This document shows, piece by piece, positions 61,095 to 64,000 of a DNA stretch of 64,000 nt. Position numbers and translations under genes: made by a program. How positions within the stretch are numbered: the stretch's first letter is position 1; each line of letters begins with the position of its first letter. Source of the DNA: Gemmatimonadota bacterium (lineage in GTDB: Bacteria > Gemmatimonadota > Gemmatimonadetes > Longimicrobiales > Gaopeijiaceae); assembly GCA_028873845.1 (NCBI GenBank), contig JAPPNO010000038.1, forward strand, positions 1-64,000, in the 5' to 3' direction. The notes beneath the pieces were generated by a model. The model searched no databases. It saw only the letters and a program-made list of their open reading frames with translations, and was not told the origin of the DNA.

Positions 61095-62636
61095 CTATGG
61101 ATTCCTGAGCGGAGTGCCGACCACGGCCTCGAGGTCGGCGATCGCATCGTGATAGGTGAAGATCGAGAAGATTCGCTCCCGGTCCGCCCGCGCCTTGACC
61201 GTCTCTGCCTCGACCAGGTCGATGAAGTTGGAGAGGCCCTCGCGGTAGCGTTCCTGTGCCAGGCGCAGCTGCACGTCCGCGAGGGCCTGGTTGCGTTCTT
61301 CGATCAGCGCGGTTTCGTATGCGGTGCGAAGAATCGCCAGGCGCGAGTCGATGTCGGCCCGCAACGCCAGTTCCTGTTCGCGAACCTGGTGCCTGTTGTC
61401 GTGCAGGAGCGCGCGAGCGCTTTCGACCTCGCGCTGCCGCCCCAGACCCTGGAAGACGGGGATGGAGATGGAAAGCGAGGCCGAGGGCGGCTGGGTGGTG
61501 AAGTTGAAGGGAAACGCCTTGTTCCCCTCGCGGATCGCCTCCAGCGCGGACTGCGGGGTTGCGAGCAGCGAACAGTTCTGCAGGGGAGGAGGATCCGGAA
61601 GGCGGGAGATCAGGTCGTTCAGGAATTCACACTGGGCGATGGCGGCAAGCCCGGCGTTGACAGCCGCCTGCTCCTGGCCGGCCGTGCTGCTCGCCTGCCG
61701 CGTGAATCCGCTGAATCCGGCGGACACCGACAGGCTCGGCAGGTACGATGACCACGCCATCCTGACCCCGTAGCGCGCCGACTCCTCTCCCGCGCGCATC
61801 GCCTGCAGGTCCGGGTTCTGCGCTGTCGCCGTGGCGTAGAGCGCGTCCACCGTCCAGGTGGGCTCGGTCACGGCGAAAGTCGTTTCCAGCGCCGGCTCGG
61901 CGCTGAGTTCGACCCCCAGGTTCTGCAGGAGCCTGACCCGGGCGTTCCGGACCCCGGTGCGGGACTGCAGCAGGGTGATCTCGGCCCGTCCCACGTTCAC
62001 CTCGGCCTGCTGCACATCGATCGCGTTGCCGGAACCGACCTCCAGGCGCCCCCGCGCGAGGCGCAGGTTGAGCTCGGCCCGGGACAGCTCCTGCTCCGCC
62101 AGGGACAGCCCCTCGGTCTGGCGCAGCACCTCCAGGTAGGCCTTCGTCACGTTCAGACGAAGGCTGGCCTCCGCGGTCCGGACCTGGGCCCGTGTCGCAT
62201 CGCGGTTGCGCCGGGCCTGCCCGGGGGCCATCAGCGAGCGGCCGCTCAGCGAGAAGTTGACGCCGGCGTTGTACGAGCTGAACAGGAACGACGGCTGGTC
62301 CTGGAACCCCAGCTGGTCGGCGGTGATGCTGCCGAATCGCTGCTCTCCCGCACCCTGCCACGAGACACTGGAGCTGAGCGATGCCGAGGGGAGCAGGGCG
62401 CCGTAGGCCGAGTTGAGATTCCAGTCGGCCACGGTGACATCGTTGCGCACCGCCTGGATCCGCGGATTGTTCCGCAGCGCGACCTCCAGGGCCTGCCGGA
62501 GGGTCAGGGAAGCGGGCACGGCCTCCTGACCCGCGGCGGGTACCGGCGACACGCCCTGCGGCACCAGCCCCGCGAGCAATGCCGCGGTTGCGGCGAGGGT
62601 CGTCAGCGATTTCTTCACGGAGCCTCCTTGGTTCAT
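61095..62636 (-). CDS. TolC family outer membrane efflux protein
   Basis: LTLRQALEVALRNNPRIQAVRNDV, TKAYLEVLRQTEGLSLAEQELSRAELNLRLARGRLEVGSGNAIDVQQAEVNVGRAE. Confidence 0.93.
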   Translation of the reverse strand: MNQGGSVKKSLTTLAATAALLAGLVPQGVSPVPAAGQEAVPASLTLRQALEVALRNNPRIQAVRNDVTVADWNLNSAYGALLPSASLSSSVSWQGAGEQRFGSITADQLGFQDQPSFLFSSYNAGVNFSLSGRSLMAPGQARRNRDATRAQVRTAEASLRLNVTKAYLEVLRQTEGLSLAEQELSRAELNLRLARGRLEVGSGNAIDVQQAEVNVGRAEITLLQSRTGVRNARVRLLQNLGVELSAEPALETTFAVTEPTWTVDALYATATAQNPDLQAMRAGEESARYGVRMAWSSYLPSLSVSAGFSGFTRQASSTAGQEQAAVNAGLAAIAQCEFLNDLISRLPDPPPLQNCSLLATPQSALEAIREGNKAFPFNFTTQPPSASLSISIPVFQGLGRQREVESARALLHDNRHQVREQELALRADIDSRLAILRTAYETALIEERNQALADVQLRLAQERYREGLSNFIDLVEAETVKARADRERIFSIFTYHDAIADLEAVVGTPLRNP

Positions 62637-62748
62637 GTCGGTCTCCCTGGGGAGCCTCCAGTACCTGTTGCGACAATGCGGCACGCACCGCGCCGCCGCG
62701 GCTGTGCCCAACTCACCAATACGCAGACACGCAAGACCGGCTTCACGT

Positions 62749-63474
62749 TCAGCGAAGCCGCTCCGCCCGGAAGTCCTGCCGCGTGGCCGTCACCCGCACC
62801 AGGCGGCCGCTGCCGTCGAACCATGCCGTCCTCGCACCTCCATCCGACGACAGGCGAATGCGCGTGGTTTCGACCCGCTCGCCGGCGACCTCGATCGTCT
62901 CCTGGCCGACATCCGGCTGTACGGGCGGTTCCTCCATCTCGACAAGGGGCGCCACCGCGTGAATCCGGGCCTCCGCACCGTAGGCTTCAGCCAGGGCGCC
63001 GAGCAGAAAATGCTGGTGGGCCACGCCATCGTCGAAGACTACGGTCGAGGCACGCGCCGGGTATTCCCGCGCCTGCTCGCCCCAGGGAGCCACCGTTCGC
63101 GTACGGAGCCGGTTGCCGTCACGAACGACCCTCACTTCCAGCGTGTCCGAACCGGATACGGACACCTCGTACTTGTCGAGGACCATCGAAGTGCCGACCA
63201 GCCGCAGGGTGGTCTTCACAATCCGGCCGTCGTGCAGCCGCAGCGTGCCCGTAGCCGCGGTGACCTGCGCTTCTCCCGTGCCCTGTCGCCGAATCGTGAA
63301 CTCCTCCGTGCCCACTTCCTCGCCACCGGCATACAGCACGAAGGCGCCGCTGTCCACCAGCTGGCCGGAAGTCCCGTCCGGTGTCACCGCGGCCGACATG
63401 GCCATGAGGGCCCATCCCACCAGGGTCCCGGATGGCCATGTGCCCGGCCTTAACGAAGATAGGGTGCGATTCAT
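62749..63474 (-). CDS. Uncharacterised exported protein
   Basis: Hydrophobic N-terminus; GAFVLYAGGEEVGTEEFTIRRQGTGEAQVTATGTL-like domain. Confidence 0.5.
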   Translation of the reverse strand: MNRTLSSLRPGTWPSGTLVGWALMAMSAAVTPDGTSGQLVDSGAFVLYAGGEEVGTEEFTIRRQGTGEAQVTAATGTLRLHDGRIVKTTLRLVGTSMVLDKYEVSVSGSDTLEVRVVRDGNRLRTRTVAPWGEQAREYPARASTVVFDDGVAHQHFLLGALAEAYGAEARIHAVAPLVEMEEPPVQPDVGQETIEVAGERVETTRIRLSSDGGARTAWFDGSGRLVRVTATRQDFRAERLR

Positions 63475-63582
63475 TACCTTGAATCATAATGTCGGCATCA
63501 AGTCCGGGGGATCGGCGGGCCGGCTCGAACCACTCTGGAGGACCATGCCGTTGACAGACGACCCTTGCCTGCGGGTTCCTCC

Positions 63583-64000
63583 GTGACGATGTGGAAACGC
63601 CTTCGCGGGCTGCCGTCCGGATCCGGGTTCCTGGTCTGGATGGGGTTCCTGTCCCTGATTCTGTGGGCCAGGTTCGAAGCCTATTGGTCGCTCGCCGCCG
63701 CGGCGGTTCTTGTCTGCGCCTCCGCGATCAGGGCACGGGGCAGCCGGATCCACGCCATCTCGACACTCCTCCTGGCGGTCGGCATTGCGGTGGGCGTTCA
63801 CACGGAGGTGGCCGACAGGCGTCTCGCGGAGGATTGGCAGTCGTATTGGGACGGTCGGCGCGACGAGGTGGGAGTGGAACTCGAGCGCGTGCTGAGCGAA
63901 CTGGTCGCCCGGGGAGACTCCTCGGTGGCAAGGGTCGTGGAAGCCGCGACAACCACCGGGGAGCGCGACGTTCTTCAGGATGTGCTGCAGTCGGTGGTGA
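63583..64000 (+). CDS. Membrane protein, N-terminal part (runs off window)
   Basis: Open frame from GTG 63583 to window end: two TM segments then long helical segment; identity unresolved. Confidence 0.45.
   Translation, partial: MTMWKRLRGLPSGSGFLVWMGFLSLILWARFEAYWSLAAAAVLVCASAIRARGSRIHAISTLLLAVGIAVGVHTEVADRRLAEDWQSYWDGRRDEVGVELERVLSELVARGDSSVARVVEAATTTGERDVLQDVLQSVV

Noticed and set aside
63468-63485. GATTCA-N6-TGAATC dyad at the start of the 62749-63474 gene
   Set aside because: Only 6-bp arms and no supporting second site; could be chance.

Overview
High-GC bacterial chromosome segment with a Gemmatimonadota-like gene repertoire (taxon is inference). It begins with the 3' end of a 23S rRNA gene, a 5S rRNA and a terminator. 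Mostly housekeeping genes follow: thiE, mltG, ruvX; a Fic protein; icd, a leucyl aminopeptidase, yicC-gmk-rpoZ-coaBC-udg, dnaB, ispD, sua5, LMW-PTP, aroE, comF; the glycolytic cluster gapA-(sigma-tonB)-pgk-tpiA-secG; a 2-oxoacid dehydrogenase operon with lipB; RNase H, carA, HU, moaD-moaE-moaA, mdh, glutaminyl cyclotransferase, dcd; a complete nuoA-N operon; a phosphohexomutase; and a tolC-hlyD-ABC permease-bshB1 operon. Main observations: (1) a small exported-protein cassette (54322-56348) of a 6-bladed beta-propeller lipoprotein, a CxxC thioredoxin-like lipoprotein and a 75-aa precursor of a 4-Cys secreted peptide; (2) a dispersed TAGCAGYCCGTGGAC-ended repeat/MITE family that supplies stop codons, and possibly start codons, to neighbouring genes and sits inside the nuo operon; (3) a Rex-like NADH-sensing operator just downstream of a good promoter for nuo; (4) a Fic protein with the catalytic His replaced by Arg, a C-terminal HTH-like region and duplicated dyads in its promoter; (5) an E1-alpha subunit that has lost its TPP/Mg motif beside intact E1-beta and E2; (6) a sigma factor translationally coupled to a TonB-C membrane protein inside the glycolytic cluster; (7) a possible frameshift-split Ig-repeat/glutaminyl cyclase gene. 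No database search was run; all family calls are from reading the translations.
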